Made by a program: the position numbers and the translations under genes. DNA of 64,000 bases from Phaeodactylibacter xiamenensis. Lineage in GTDB: Bacteria; Bacteroidota; Bacteroidia; Chitinophagales; Saprospiraceae. The stretch spans positions 372,001-436,000 of the forward strand of contig NZ_JPOS01000012.1 in assembly GCF_000759025.1 (NCBI RefSeq). The letters are read 5' to 3'. Shown here piece by piece: positions 17,679 through 27,876 of the stretch. The notes under the pieces were generated by a model. It did no database searches. It saw nothing but the letters and a program-made list of their open reading frames with translations, and had not been told where the DNA came from. Position 1 is the stretch's first letter, and every line of letters starts with the position of its first letter.

Positions 17679-18587
17679 ATGAAAATTTTACTCACCCTGG
17701 CCGTGCTGCTGCCCGGCTTCTGCCTTTGTGCAGCCGATACCATTACGGGACCTAATAATCCGCTTCAGTTTACAGCGTCTGATTACCTCGAAATCCAGCA
17801 AAAAGCAAAAACAGAAGGCAAACTTTATTTTTTACACTTTACAGCTGATCATGTCGAGCAGTGTATCTGGATGGAAAAGCACACGTTCTCCAACGAACGG
17901 TTAGCAGCATATATCTCAAATAATTACCTGGCAGCTGAAGTGGACATAGAGCAACCGGAAGGTGCCCGTTTACAACATCAGTATGAGATCAATCAGCTGC
18001 CCACTACCTTAATCTTTAGTACAAAAGGGGAACTTATCGGTGGCCTCACCGGCAAGCAGACCGCTAATGAAATGCTGGCTACGCTTCGCAACTACGATAC
18101 ACCGGAATACCGTATTTTGCCTGCCAAAGCCAAAGGTGGAAATGCGTGGCCGGCTGCCTACAAAGCTGTAGACCGCAAAATCTTCAGGCCGAGGCTGGTT
18201 CCTGATATTGCTTCCGGCAGTGCCGCTGACTATTCCCGGCAGCAATCAGGCCTGACTCAAAACCAGGTACAGACAGTACGCCCGGCTTATACGGAACACT
18301 ACCCTAGTATTTATACCCGTCCACAAAACCATATAGCAACCCGCCCGGAAAGCTCCTTTGCCTTGCAGGTTGGCGTCTTCTCAAACTATCAGAACGCTTA
18401 CCGGGAAAAAGGCAACCTTGAACGCTACGGAGCACCGGGCCATGTATTTCCTGTGAAAAGTCAGGATGGACATACCGTATACCGGTTATGTGCTGTTGAT
18501 TTCAAAACCAGGGCAGAGGCAGAGCAGTACCAAAAAGCAGTGTCTGCAAGATACCCCGACAGCTTTGTCAAAGAAATTGAAAAATAA
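17679..18587 (+). CDS. Periplasmic thioredoxin-like protein with C-terminal SPOR domain
   Basis: This 302-aa protein has a signal peptide (ILLTLAVLLPGFCLCAAD). A thioredoxin-like domain follows (KLYFLHFTADHVEQCIWMEKHTF, then QLPTTLIFSTKGELIGG, with the cis-Pro at LPTT). The usual WCxxC is VEQC: only the second Cys remains, so dithiol oxidoreductase activity is unlikely. A linker leads to a SPOR domain (FALQVGVFSNYQNAYREKGNL, then VYRLCAVDFKTRAEAEQYQ), expected to bind peptidoglycan. I start at the ATG at 17679 because it sits directly before the signal peptide; 17592 would add 29 residues. A strong terminator follows. Confidence 0.82.
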   Translation: MKILLTLAVLLPGFCLCAADTITGPNNPLQFTASDYLEIQQKAKTEGKLYFLHFTADHVEQCIWMEKHTFSNERLAAYISNNYLAAEVDIEQPEGARLQHQYEINQLPTTLIFSTKGELIGGLTGKQTANEMLATLRNYDTPEYRILPAKAKGGNAWPAAYKAVDRKIFRPRLVPDIASGSAADYSRQQSGLTQNQVQTVRPAYTEHYPSIYTRPQNHIATRPESSFALQVGVFSNYQNAYREKGNLERYGAPGHVFPVKSQDGHTVYRLCAVDFKTRAEAEQYQKAVSARYPDSFVKEIEK

Positions 18588-18660
18588 TGGAATGGAATAG
18601 CTGATCCAGCAAAGTGCCTTACCCCCCGTATTTTCAGGCCAGCTGGCCGACCCAGCTTAA

Positions 18661-18692
18661 CGGATGTTCTTCTTTAAGAGCATCCGTTTTTT
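18661..18692 (+). terminator. Intrinsic terminator after the thioredoxin-SPOR gene
   Basis: CGGATGTTCTT (18661-18671) pairs with AAGAGCATCCG (18676-18686), 11 bp with one G-U pair and a 4-base loop, followed by a run of T. Its T-run overlaps the start of the hutI -7 element. Confidence 0.85.
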
Positions 18693-18699
18693 ATTTTTG
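18692..18699 (+). promoter_or_regulatory. Candidate -7 element of hutI
   Basis: TATTTTTG matches TAnnTTTG and ends 21 bases before the ATG at 18721. It is built into the T-run of the preceding terminator. Confidence 0.45.
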
Positions 18700-18720
18700 C
18701 CCTTCACCAACTTGAGAACC

Positions 18721-19983
18721 ATGTCCAGCCTCCTCCTCCGTAATATTCGTTTCCTCGCCCTCGCAGAGACTCACCCTCAGGCTTCCTATGCCGGCACTGC
18801 CATGCAGCACATACCAGTAATAGAAGATGCTTTTTTGCTCATCGAAAAAAGCAAGATCGCCAACTTTGGCCCCATGGAAACCTGCCCGGTCCAAGCTGAC
18901 GAAGTGGTGGACTGCAGCGGGCGTGCTGTTTTGCCCGCATGGTGCGACTCCCATACCCACCTGGTCTTTGCCCGCAGCCGGGAAGAAGAATTCGTGGACC
19001 GTATCAAAGGGCTCAGCTACGAAGAAATTGCCCGCCGGGGCGGTGGCATTCTCAACTCTGCCCGCCGGTTGCAGGAAGCTTCCGAAGCGGAGCTGTTCGA
19101 GTCTGCATGGGGGCGCCTCCGAGAGGTGATCAGCTATGGTACAGGGGCCATTGAAATCAAAAGCGGCTACGGGCTGACTGTAGAGAGCGAGCTCAAAATG
19201 CTCCGGGTCATCCGCCGACTGGGCGAAAAAGCGCCTATCCCTGTCAAAGCGACCTTCCTTGGTGCCCATGCCCTGCCGCCGGCTTACCAATCAGACCGCA
19301 AAGCTTACCTCGACCTCATCGTCAACGAAATGCTGCCCCGCATTGCGGAGGAAAACCTGGCGGATTACGTGGATGCCTTCTGCGAGAAAGGGTTCTTTAC
19401 CGTTGCCGAAATGGAACGCGTCATGGAAGCGGGTGCCAAATACGGGCTGAAAGCCAAAGTACACACCAACCAATTCAACAGCATGGGTGGCATTGAAGCA
19501 GCGGTAGCCCATGGTGCTGTTTCGGTAGACCATCTGGAAGTCGTCTCGGATGCAGAGTTGGAAATCCTAAAAAGCGGGCAAAGCATCCCAACCCTTTTGC
19601 CCTCGGCCCCCTTCTTCATTGGAGGACACTATCAACCCGCCCGTAAGCTGATTGATGCCGGCTTGCCCGTTGCTCTAGCCACGGACTACAACCCGGGGTC
19701 AACCCCTTCCGGACGGATGCAGTTCGTGCTGGCCCTGGCTTGCCTGAAGTGTGGCATGTTGCCCGAAGAGGCAATCTGTGCCGCCACGCTGAATGGCGCC
19801 AAAGCGATGGAGCTGGAAGCCGAACTCGGCAGCATAGCCATGGGCAAACGCGGCAGTTTTGTACTTACTGCTCCCCTGCCCTCGTTGGCGTACCTGCCTT
19901 ACGCATTCGGCACTGATCTGGTGGAGCGCGTCTATATCGATGGGCAGTGCCGGGTTGATAAGCGGTCTGTGTTTATAGACTGA
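18721..19983 (+). CDS. hutI: Imidazolonepropionase (HutI)
   Basis: This enzyme hydrolyses 4-imidazolone-5-propanoate to N-formimino-L-glutamate in histidine degradation. The 420-aa protein has the amidohydrolase pattern: SHTHLVFARSREEEFVDRIKG (metal-binding HxH and the HutI substrate block), GGGI, EIKSGYGL, KVHTNQF, AVSVDHLEVV, and ATDYNPGSTPS (metal Asp and substrate loop). The start is the ATG at 18721; an upstream frame from 18664 would run through the terminator. hutH, hutU and hutG are not in the window. The next gene starts 19 bases downstream and may be cotranscribed. Confidence 0.95.
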   Translation: MSSLLLRNIRFLALAETHPQASYAGTAMQHIPVIEDAFLLIEKSKIANFGPMETCPVQADEVVDCSGRAVLPAWCDSHTHLVFARSREEEFVDRIKGLSYEEIARRGGGILNSARRLQEASEAELFESAWGRLREVISYGTGAIEIKSGYGLTVESELKMLRVIRRLGEKAPIPVKATFLGAHALPPAYQSDRKAYLDLIVNEMLPRIAEENLADYVDAFCEKGFFTVAEMERVMEAGAKYGLKAKVHTNQFNSMGGIEAAVAHGAVSVDHLEVVSDAELEILKSGQSIPTLLPSAPFFIGGHYQPARKLIDAGLPVALATDYNPGSTPSGRMQFVLALACLKCGMLPEEAICAATLNGAKAMELEAELGSIAMGKRGSFVLTAPLPSLAYLPYAFGTDLVERVYIDGQCRVDKRSVFID

Positions 19984-20002
19984 CTAACTTAAATCACCCA
20001 GG

Positions 20003-20887
20003 ATGTTAATGCCCTATTGGAGTGTTTCCCGGTTTTCCGGCCTTTTCTTCTTCCTCGTGAGCCTGTTCCCCGCTGTTGCGGCAGCTCAGTTCACGCCAGA
20101 CTACGAAGTCCTCATCACCACAACAGACGGGCGGGCCCTGAAGGGGCGTAGTGTACGGCAGGACAGTAGCGGGTACCAGTTTTGGCTAAAAGATGCACGG
20201 CGGGAAACGATGATCAACCAAGATCAAATCCATCGCATTGATACACTGGGGCTGTGGAGCCCGCCGGTAGGCAGTTACCTGAATCAGATTGGTCCCAATA
20301 CCAGTTACGGGCTCAAGAAGGGCGAGGTTTACTGGCGCTCCTATATGCTCACCGCCAACTTTGCCGCTGTGGGGATAACGGATTACTTTTCCATCGGTGC
20401 CGGCTTCGATATTGCTTCCAGTATTTTAACTGCCTCTGACCATACTTTCACCTATGCCATCGCCCCAAAGTTCAGCATCCCCATCCGAAAGGACCTGATC
20501 AACGTAGGGATCGGTGGCATTTTTCTGAACCTGCCTGATTACGAAGGCGGTTTCTCTACCCATAATTTCTACCACGCCACTTTCTCTGTGGGCTCGCGGA
20601 GCCGCAACCTCTCGACAGGGCTGGCAATGGTACAGGTGGAGGGCAACCTGCGCCCCTCTCCGGTCTACACCATGAATATGAACTGGTCGGTCAAATCTTT
20701 TTTCGCCCTACAGGCAGAAATACTGACCGGTGCCCCTATAGAAGGCACTATTGTCCTACCCGGCATACAGCTCATTGGCCGGCGGTTGGACTTCAATCTT
20801 ACCTACCCGCTTGGCTGGAATGTGGGAAGCTTCTATTACAGCCCGTTCCCACTTGGCGCACTGAGTTTCAAAATCAGCCGCCCGTAG
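20003..20887 (+). CDS. Putative outer membrane beta-barrel protein
   Basis: This 294-aa protein has a signal peptide (FSGLFFFLVSLFPAVAAAQ). A short beta-rich segment follows (YEVLITTTDGRALKGRSVRQDSSGYQFWL), then regularly spaced amphipathic strands (YMLTANFAAVGITDYFSIGAGFDIASS, APKFSIPIRKDLINVGIGG, LDFNLTYPLGWNVGSFYYSPF). The protein ends in alternating residues, as barrels do. I do not recognise a named family. It lies 19 bases after hutI on the same strand. A role in histidine use is not supported beyond position. Confidence 0.6.
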   Translation: MLMPYWSVSRFSGLFFFLVSLFPAVAAAQFTPDYEVLITTTDGRALKGRSVRQDSSGYQFWLKDARRETMINQDQIHRIDTLGLWSPPVGSYLNQIGPNTSYGLKKGEVYWRSYMLTANFAAVGITDYFSIGAGFDIASSILTASDHTFTYAIAPKFSIPIRKDLINVGIGGIFLNLPDYEGGFSTHNFYHATFSVGSRSRNLSTGLAMVQVEGNLRPSPVYTMNMNWSVKSFFALQAEILTGAPIEGTIVLPGIQLIGRRLDFNLTYPLGWNVGSFYYSPFPLGALSFKISRP

Positions 20888-20955
20888 CGAAAATCAACAT
20901 CTGCGCCCTGTCCTTGTTCCAGTTACACATGCATTAGTGACTGAAAATCAAAACA

Positions 20956-21438
20956 ATGGATACGCCTAAGTATGAAAAGCTATTTCCCGTTCTTCTGTTT
21001 AGTATCAGGGCGTTCGGCTTGAATAACCTTTTTCAGATTCCAGACTGGTATGATGAAGTACAGGCCAATGCCTGGACGTTTACTTTCCAGCAAGTCGATA
21101 TTGCGGAAATTGTGCTGTACCTCACAAGCAGCTTTGCCTTTTGGCTCGTCTGGAAAAACCGGTCCCTGCACCAAATCTTCTGGCCGGCCTTTGCCTACGT
21201 TGGCGTTATACTGTTCAGCAGCAGCTGGTCGCTGCTCTTTTTTGGGCTGCAATCTCCACTTGCCGCATTTATTGATATGATTGTCGTGGCGCTGGCTATT
21301 GGAATAGCCGGGCTGCAATTTTACCGGCACCACAAGGCTGCAGGCTGGCTCATGGCGCCCTGTTTCGTAGGCGCGGTTGCCTTCGCCTTTAACAACTACC
21401 ATATTTATCAGGTGTACACGCAAATAATGAGTGCATAG
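20956..21438 (+). CDS. TspO/MBR family membrane protein
   Basis: This 160-aa protein has the length and five-helix layout of TspO/MBR (translocator protein) family members, which bind porphyrins or sterols. Matching blocks are DWYDEVQANAWTF near the N-terminus, LTSSFAFWLVWK, the diagnostic SSSWSLLFFGLQSPLAAFIDM, and KAAGWLMAPCFVGAVAFAFNNYHIY (family: AA.L..PY..W..FA..LN). It sits between the barrel gene and the PAS-UbiA gene. Light- or porphyrin-related signalling is known for some bacterial TspO proteins but is not shown here. Confidence 0.78.
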   Translation: MDTPKYEKLFPVLLFSIRAFGLNNLFQIPDWYDEVQANAWTFTFQQVDIAEIVLYLTSSFAFWLVWKNRSLHQIFWPAFAYVGVILFSSSWSLLFFGLQSPLAAFIDMIVVALAIGIAGLQFYRHHKAAGWLMAPCFVGAVAFAFNNYHIYQVYTQIMSA

Positions 21439-21512
21439 CCCACTCACTGAAGAACCAAAATTCAGACTGCGTGTTATACTTTCAAAAATTACTGAAAATA
21501 ACGAATTTAAAT

Positions 21513-22781
21513 ATGAAAAGTGTCATCACCTGTGATATGGAGGGTCGGATTGAGACCTTCAATAAAGGCGCGGAAGAAATGTTCGGGTATCCTGCGGACG
21601 AGGTCATCGGGAAGGAGCGGGTTTCTGTCTTTTCTCCGGGAGAGATTGTGCTCCAAAATGTACCAGTCTGGCTCGATGAAGCCAGTAAGCACGGCAAGTA
21701 TACCGCTAAAACCAAGTTTGTGCGCAAAGATGGCACGCCATTCAATGCCAAAATCCGCGTTACGCCCACTTTTGCCAATGGTAAAGACAATGGTCAAACC
21801 GGTTATTGCGGGGTGACTGAAGTGATTGAGGAGGAGGTCAACCCAACTATTAAGTTATCCACCAAGCTGATCAAAGCACTGGCGATCACACGTATGCCCT
21901 TTCTGTCGGCAGTGCTGATGCCAGCGTTCATAGGAGGCGCGTATGCTTATCACTACGAGCTGGGTTCGCCCGGTGCGTTCAACTGGTGGTTGTTTACCCT
22001 TGCAGTAATTGGCGTGGCGCTGCTCCACCTCGGCAGCAACGTCATGAACGACTACTTCGATGTCAAGGACGGCACCGATGGGGCGAATAACGACTATTTC
22101 CTGCAATTTTCGGGCGGTAGCCGGGCTATAGAGCTCGGGCTCATCACGCTCGAAGGTACTAAACGCCTGGGCCTGGCGCTGATCGCCGGTGCGACACTCA
22201 TCGGTATTTACCTGACAGCAGTCACCGGTTGGGTGACGTTCCTGATTGGGCTGGCGGGATTGGCTATCGGCTATTTATACACCGCGCCTCCGGTACGCCT
22301 GGTCGCCCGTCAAGGGTTGGGAGAACTGGGGATTGCGCTGGCTTTTGGTCCCCTGGTCACTCTTGGAATCGTTTATGTAGTAACGCAGCAGCTTTCCCCA
22401 ATGGCATTTCTGATCGGACTGCCTGTGGGTCTGCTAACCGCCAATATCCTGCTCATCAATGAGTTTCCGGATGCGGAGTCAGATGCTAAGACCGGCAAAA
22501 ATCACCTCGTCGTTACCTTCGGCAAGGAAAAGAGCACCTATATATATCTGTCGATACTGATTATGGCTTTTCTGTCTAATCTCGCGATTGTCTGGTTCCT
22601 GCCTAACACCAATCCCTGGCTGATTGGCGTGAGCGTTGCTTCACTGGTTGCAGGCATTTTGATCTTCCGGCATGTTCGGGAGCACTATCAGGACCGGGAA
22701 CTGGTAACTTCCAACAAAAATACGATAGCCCTCAGCGCACTGACCGGTCTGCTGACAACACTCGCCTTGATAATAGGATAA
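21513..22781 (+). CDS. PAS domain fused to UbiA-family prenyltransferase (MenA-like)
   Basis: This 422-aa protein joins two modules. Residues 1-115 are a PAS domain (ITCDMEGRIETFNKGAEEMFGYPADEVIG, then KFVRKDGTPFNAKIRVTPTF). Residues 125-422 are a UbiA prenyltransferase with about eight helices and both Asp-rich motifs: NVMNDYFDVKDGTD and NEFPDAESD. The closest known reaction is transfer of a polyprenyl chain to 1,4-dihydroxy-2-naphthoate (menaquinone synthesis), but the acceptor is uncertain. PAS domains sense ligands or redox and are normally tied to signalling outputs, not to an integral-membrane enzyme. I start at the ATG at 21513; a GTG at 21471 would add 14 residues before the PAS fold. 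Confidence 0.85.
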   Translation: MKSVITCDMEGRIETFNKGAEEMFGYPADEVIGKERVSVFSPGEIVLQNVPVWLDEASKHGKYTAKTKFVRKDGTPFNAKIRVTPTFANGKDNGQTGYCGVTEVIEEEVNPTIKLSTKLIKALAITRMPFLSAVLMPAFIGGAYAYHYELGSPGAFNWWLFTLAVIGVALLHLGSNVMNDYFDVKDGTDGANNDYFLQFSGGSRAIELGLITLEGTKRLGLALIAGATLIGIYLTAVTGWVTFLIGLAGLAIGYLYTAPPVRLVARQGLGELGIALAFGPLVTLGIVYVVTQQLSPMAFLIGLPVGLLTANILLINEFPDAESDAKTGKNHLVVTFGKEKSTYIYLSILIMAFLSNLAIVWFLPNTNPWLIGVSVASLVAGILIFRHVREHYQDRELVTSNKNTIALSALTGLLTTLALIIG

Positions 22782-22804
22782 AAAATACGTTTTGGTTTGA
22801 TCTG

Positions 22805-22840
22805 AAAGTCCCGGTGCTGTGGTGCGCCGGGGCTTTTTTT
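22805..22840 (+). terminator. Intrinsic terminator after the PAS-UbiA gene
   Basis: AAAGTCCCGG (22805-22814) pairs with CCGGGGCTTT (22827-22836), with one G-U pair, followed by a T-run to 22840, 23 bases past the stop. Confidence 0.82.
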
Positions 22841-22888
22841 ATTGGAAAATCGTTCCAGAAACCGCCAAAACACGGACCAAAGTCACGA

Positions 22889-22971
22889 TTTAGCGAAAAT
22901 TCGCAAAATTTCAGCCCTTATCCTTTACTTTTTGCCGATAAGCCCCTAAATTAGTAGCGAAAATTCGCTAA
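22889..22971 (+). promoter_or_regulatory. Two copies of a palindromic operator upstream of the acyl-CoA dehydrogenase
   Basis: Copy 1 (22889-22908) reads TTTAGCGAAAATTCGCAAAA and is imperfect on the right. Copy 2 (22955-22971) reads TAGCGAAAATTCGCTAA, with 7-bp arms around AA. The cores are 64 bp apart. The same 14-base core, TAGCGAAAATTCGC, recurs before fadH at 27050-27063. Together these suggest the binding site of a dimeric fatty-acid regulator (TetR/FadR-like role). Apart from the preceding terminator, the 315-base gap holds nothing else I can identify. Confidence 0.7.
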
Positions 22972-23096
22972 ACGGTTTGCAAGGCGCTACAAATCAAGCC
23001 TTTTTAAACAAACTACAGGCGAATCCGGAGTGGTTTCCACGCTCCGTAACTCAGCAACTTTAACGAAGCATTAGGCTACTAAAATAAGATTTTACC

Positions 23097-24902
23097 ATGC
23101 AAGACACGCTCAGCAAGACTGATGTACTCAAGGGGGGCGAATTCCTGATCAGCGATACGCCCGGCCCGGAGTCGACCTTCATCCCGGAAGAAATGAATGA
23201 GGAACAGCTCATGATCCGCGATACCGTACGGGACTTTTTGAACACGGAAATTCTGCCACACATCGACCGCATTGAGGCGCAGGAAGAAGGGCTGGCCCCA
23301 CAGCTGTTGGAAAAAATGGCGGAGCTCGGCCTGCTGGGCTCTCACATGCCCGAGGAATACGGTGGCATGCAGCTGGACACCAACACCAACACGATGATTT
23401 GTGATGTTTTTGGCCCGGCCGCTGCGTTCACCGTTTCTTATGCCGCTCACACTGGCATTGGCATGCTGCCCATTCTCTACTTTGGCGATGAGTCTCAGAA
23501 AGCTACTTACCTGCCGCGCCTAATCAATGGCGAACTGAAAGCCGCTTACTGTCTGACGGAGCCAAGTTCCGGTTCTGATGCCCTGGCTGCCAAAACCCGG
23601 GCGGACCTGAGCGAGGATGGCAACCACTACGTCATCAATGGCCAGAAGATGTGGATTTCCAATGCTGGCTTTGCAGACATTTTCATTGTTTTCGCACAGA
23701 TTGACGGCGATAAGTTCACCGGCTTTATCGTGGAGCGCGATTCTGAGGGGCTAACCCTGGGCGCAGAAGAGAAAAAGCTGGGCATCAAGGGCTCTTCCAC
23801 CCGTCAGGTCTTCTTTGAAAATGTAAAAGTGCCTAAAGAAAATGTACTGGGCGAAATTGGCAAGGGGCACCTTATTGCTTTCAATGCCCTGAATATTGGC
23901 CGCTTTAAGCTGTGCGCACTCTGCGTGGGCGGTGCCAAGAAAAGCGCTGAGACCGCCGTGCAGTACGCCAACGAGCGTATTCAGTTCAAGCAGCCGATTG
24001 CCAACTTCGGTGCGATCAAGCACAAACTGGGCGAGCAAGCCATTCAGATTTTCGCAGCGGAGAGCGCCATGTACCGCGTATCTCATCTCCTACAGGAAAA
24101 GAACAAGGCTCTGATGGCAGAAGGTATGACCTTTGCGGAAGCCAAGCGGCAGGCAGCCGAAGAATACGCCATTGAGTGTGCCCTGCTCAAGGTGCTCGGC
24201 TCAGAAGTACTCGACTATGTAGTCGACGAGACCGTGCAGGTACACGGTGGCATGGGCTATTCTGAAGAAGGCACCGCTGCCCGTGCCTACCGTGATGCCC
24301 GTATTAACCGCATCTACGAAGGAACTAACGAAATCAACCGCATGCTTTCCATCGACATGCTGTTCCGCCGCGCGCTGAAGGGCAATCTCGATATCGTCGG
24401 GCCAGCCTGGGAAGTACAAAAGGAACTGGCGTCTATGCCTTCCTTTGATCAGCCCGAGGGCGCCTACGCTGCCGAGAAGAAAGCGATCAAGGAGTTCAAA
24501 AAAGCCGTACTGATGACCGCTGGTGCTGCTGCCAAAATGCAAATGGACGGCGAGCTCAACCTCAAGGAAGAGCAGGAGATCATCATGAATGTCTCCGATA
24601 TGCTGCTCGACACCCTCACCGCAGAGTCTATGCTGATGCGGGTGGAGAAACTAGCGGGTATGGACAGCAAGGAGCAGCCACAGGAAATTTACGATGCCAT
24701 GCTGAAGGTCTTTATGACCGATGCCACCGCCCGTATCCACAAAAAAGGCACGGATGCCTTGGTTTCCTTTGCCGAAGGCGATCTGCTGCGCACCATGCTG
24801 ATGGGTCTGAAGCGCTTCACCAAGTACACACCGACCAACGTCAAGAAAGCCCGCCGCATGATTGCCGACCGCATGATTGAAGCGAACGGCTACTGCTTCT
24901 AA
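23097..24902 (+). CDS. Acyl-CoA dehydrogenase (601 aa, extended C-terminus)
   Basis: This FAD enzyme oxidises acyl-CoA to trans-2-enoyl-CoA, the first step of beta-oxidation. The N-terminal helical domain (EEQLMIRDTVRDFLN), the beta domain (CLTEPSSGSDALAAKT and GQKMWISNAGFADIF) and the helical C-terminal domain (VQVHGGMGYSEE then RIYEGTNEINR, with the catalytic Glu) are all present. About 180 extra residues follow, as in VLCAD/ACAD9-type enzymes, and may mediate dimers or membrane contact. Long-chain preference is inference. Two palindromic operator copies lie upstream and a terminator follows. Confidence 0.94.
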   Translation: MQDTLSKTDVLKGGEFLISDTPGPESTFIPEEMNEEQLMIRDTVRDFLNTEILPHIDRIEAQEEGLAPQLLEKMAELGLLGSHMPEEYGGMQLDTNTNTMICDVFGPAAAFTVSYAAHTGIGMLPILYFGDESQKATYLPRLINGELKAAYCLTEPSSGSDALAAKTRADLSEDGNHYVINGQKMWISNAGFADIFIVFAQIDGDKFTGFIVERDSEGLTLGAEEKKLGIKGSSTRQVFFENVKVPKENVLGEIGKGHLIAFNALNIGRFKLCALCVGGAKKSAETAVQYANERIQFKQPIANFGAIKHKLGEQAIQIFAAESAMYRVSHLLQEKNKALMAEGMTFAEAKRQAAEEYAIECALLKVLGSEVLDYVVDETVQVHGGMGYSEEGTAARAYRDARINRIYEGTNEINRMLSIDMLFRRALKGNLDIVGPAWEVQKELASMPSFDQPEGAYAAEKKAIKEFKKAVLMTAGAAAKMQMDGELNLKEEQEIIMNVSDMLLDTLTAESMLMRVEKLAGMDSKEQPQEIYDAMLKVFMTDATARIHKKGTDALVSFAEGDLLRTMLMGLKRFTKYTPTNVKKARRMIADRMIEANGYCF

Positions 24903-24936
24903 CTAAAGATTTTTGTAGACAATGCTAGATAGGTTG

Positions 24937-24967
24937 AAAGCCCCGGTCCGTTTGGATCGGGGTTTTT
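24937..24967 (+). terminator. Intrinsic terminator after the acyl-CoA dehydrogenase
   Basis: AAAGCCCCGGTCC (24937-24949) pairs with GGATCGGGGTTTT (from 24954) using G-U pairs, with a 4-base loop and a T-run. It also separates the gene from convergent fadH. Confidence 0.8.
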
Positions 24968-24998
24968 GTTTGGGTGCGCCCGGTGAGGCGACCTCTCC

Positions 24999-27029
<2,031 letters not shown>

Positions 27030-27039
27030 TTAATTTGTG

Positions 27040-27075
27040 GCGATGAATTTAGCGAAAATTCGCTAAATTCATCGC
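27040..27075 (-). promoter_or_regulatory. 36-bp perfect palindrome upstream of fadH
   Basis: Arms 27040-27056 and 27059-27075 are perfect 17-base complements around the dinucleotide AA. The centre is TTTAGCGAAAATTCGCTAAA (27048-27067), the same element as at 22955. A further half-site-like ATCGCTAAAAT overlaps its right edge. It lies 17-52 bases before the fadH start codon, so a bound protein would block transcription. It could also fold as a hairpin in RNA, but it has no T-run. Confidence 0.75.
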
Positions 27076-27103
27076 TAAAATCCACATTTTCATGCATCCC
27101 ACT

Positions 27104-27853
27104 TTAATTTTCCGGAGCCCCGGCTTCCACCCACAACTCCAATTGCCGCACTTCGCAATCTGAAATACCGGCACCCGCAGGCGGCATAGGCTGAAATCCC
27201 GGCAGATGGGCGGCTGTACCCACTAACTGGCCACTAAGCGCCTGTTCGCGGATCGTGGCATAATTGTTCAGGAGCACCCCTCCACTGGGATTACTACCTT
27301 GATGGCAGCCAGCACACTGGGTTTGTACAAGAGGGGCAATATGGAGGCTGAAGCTTACCGAGACCGTATCACAAGCCTGATCACAGTGAAGATTTTGTGC
27401 ACCCTGCTGAATCCAGGCCAGGATCATCGCTTTTTCTGAACTGCTGAGTGGGTTACGGGGCGCGGGCGGCATACGGTCTTCCGGGTCGCTATCCGAAAGG
27501 ACTTCATAAAGCTCACTGTCTGTAGGGTCATTCAGTCGAATACCGCTGGTCGTGCGCACCGATTGATAATCGACTAAAACGACGCCATCGCGGTGGGACT
27601 CTGTGCTATGGCAGCCCGACATCGCGCAATTGGAAACCAGGATCGGCAACAATTGCTGCTCAAAGTAAACGCTGTCCGGGTCGCAGGGCATAGTGTTTAC
27701 CGTTGTATCAGTGCTATCTGTTGGGTTGGAGGGATTGGTACCGTTGTTGATTGTTGAATTGGGGCCCGGGACCACCACGGGCTCACGCTCACAGGCAGGC
27801 ATCAACAGGTAAGCCAGTACTACTGCCGCGAGCAATTGATGTTTAAGTTGCAT
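27104..27853 (-). CDS. c-type cytochrome lipoprotein with two heme-binding-like motifs
   Basis: This 249-aa lipoprotein has a lipobox at LMPAC. A Thr/Asn/Pro linker leads to two related halves. The first contains NCAMSGCHS (four residues between the Cys, then His), the second QCAGCHQG (a standard CxxCH). Each half is preceded by a block ending in LPILVSNC or IAPLVQTQC, and also has MPPA and later MPPAGAG. The layout resembles planctomycete-type cytochrome c domains. It is probably an outer- or inner-membrane-anchored periplasmic electron carrier. It is the last gene of a four-gene operon and a paralogue of the first. Confidence 0.78.
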   Translation of the reverse strand: MQLKHQLLAAVVLAYLLMPACEREPVVVPGPNSTINNGTNPSNPTDSTDTTVNTMPCDPDSVYFEQQLLPILVSNCAMSGCHSTESHRDGVVLVDYQSVRTTSGIRLNDPTDSELYEVLSDSDPEDRMPPAPRNPLSSSEKAMILAWIQQGAQNLHCDQACDTVSVSFSLHIAPLVQTQCAGCHQGSNPSGGVLLNNYATIREQALSGQLVGTAAHLPGFQPMPPAGAGISDCEVRQLELWVEAGAPEN

Positions 27854-27876
27854 AATTTGAAGTATTTGTGCCTGTG

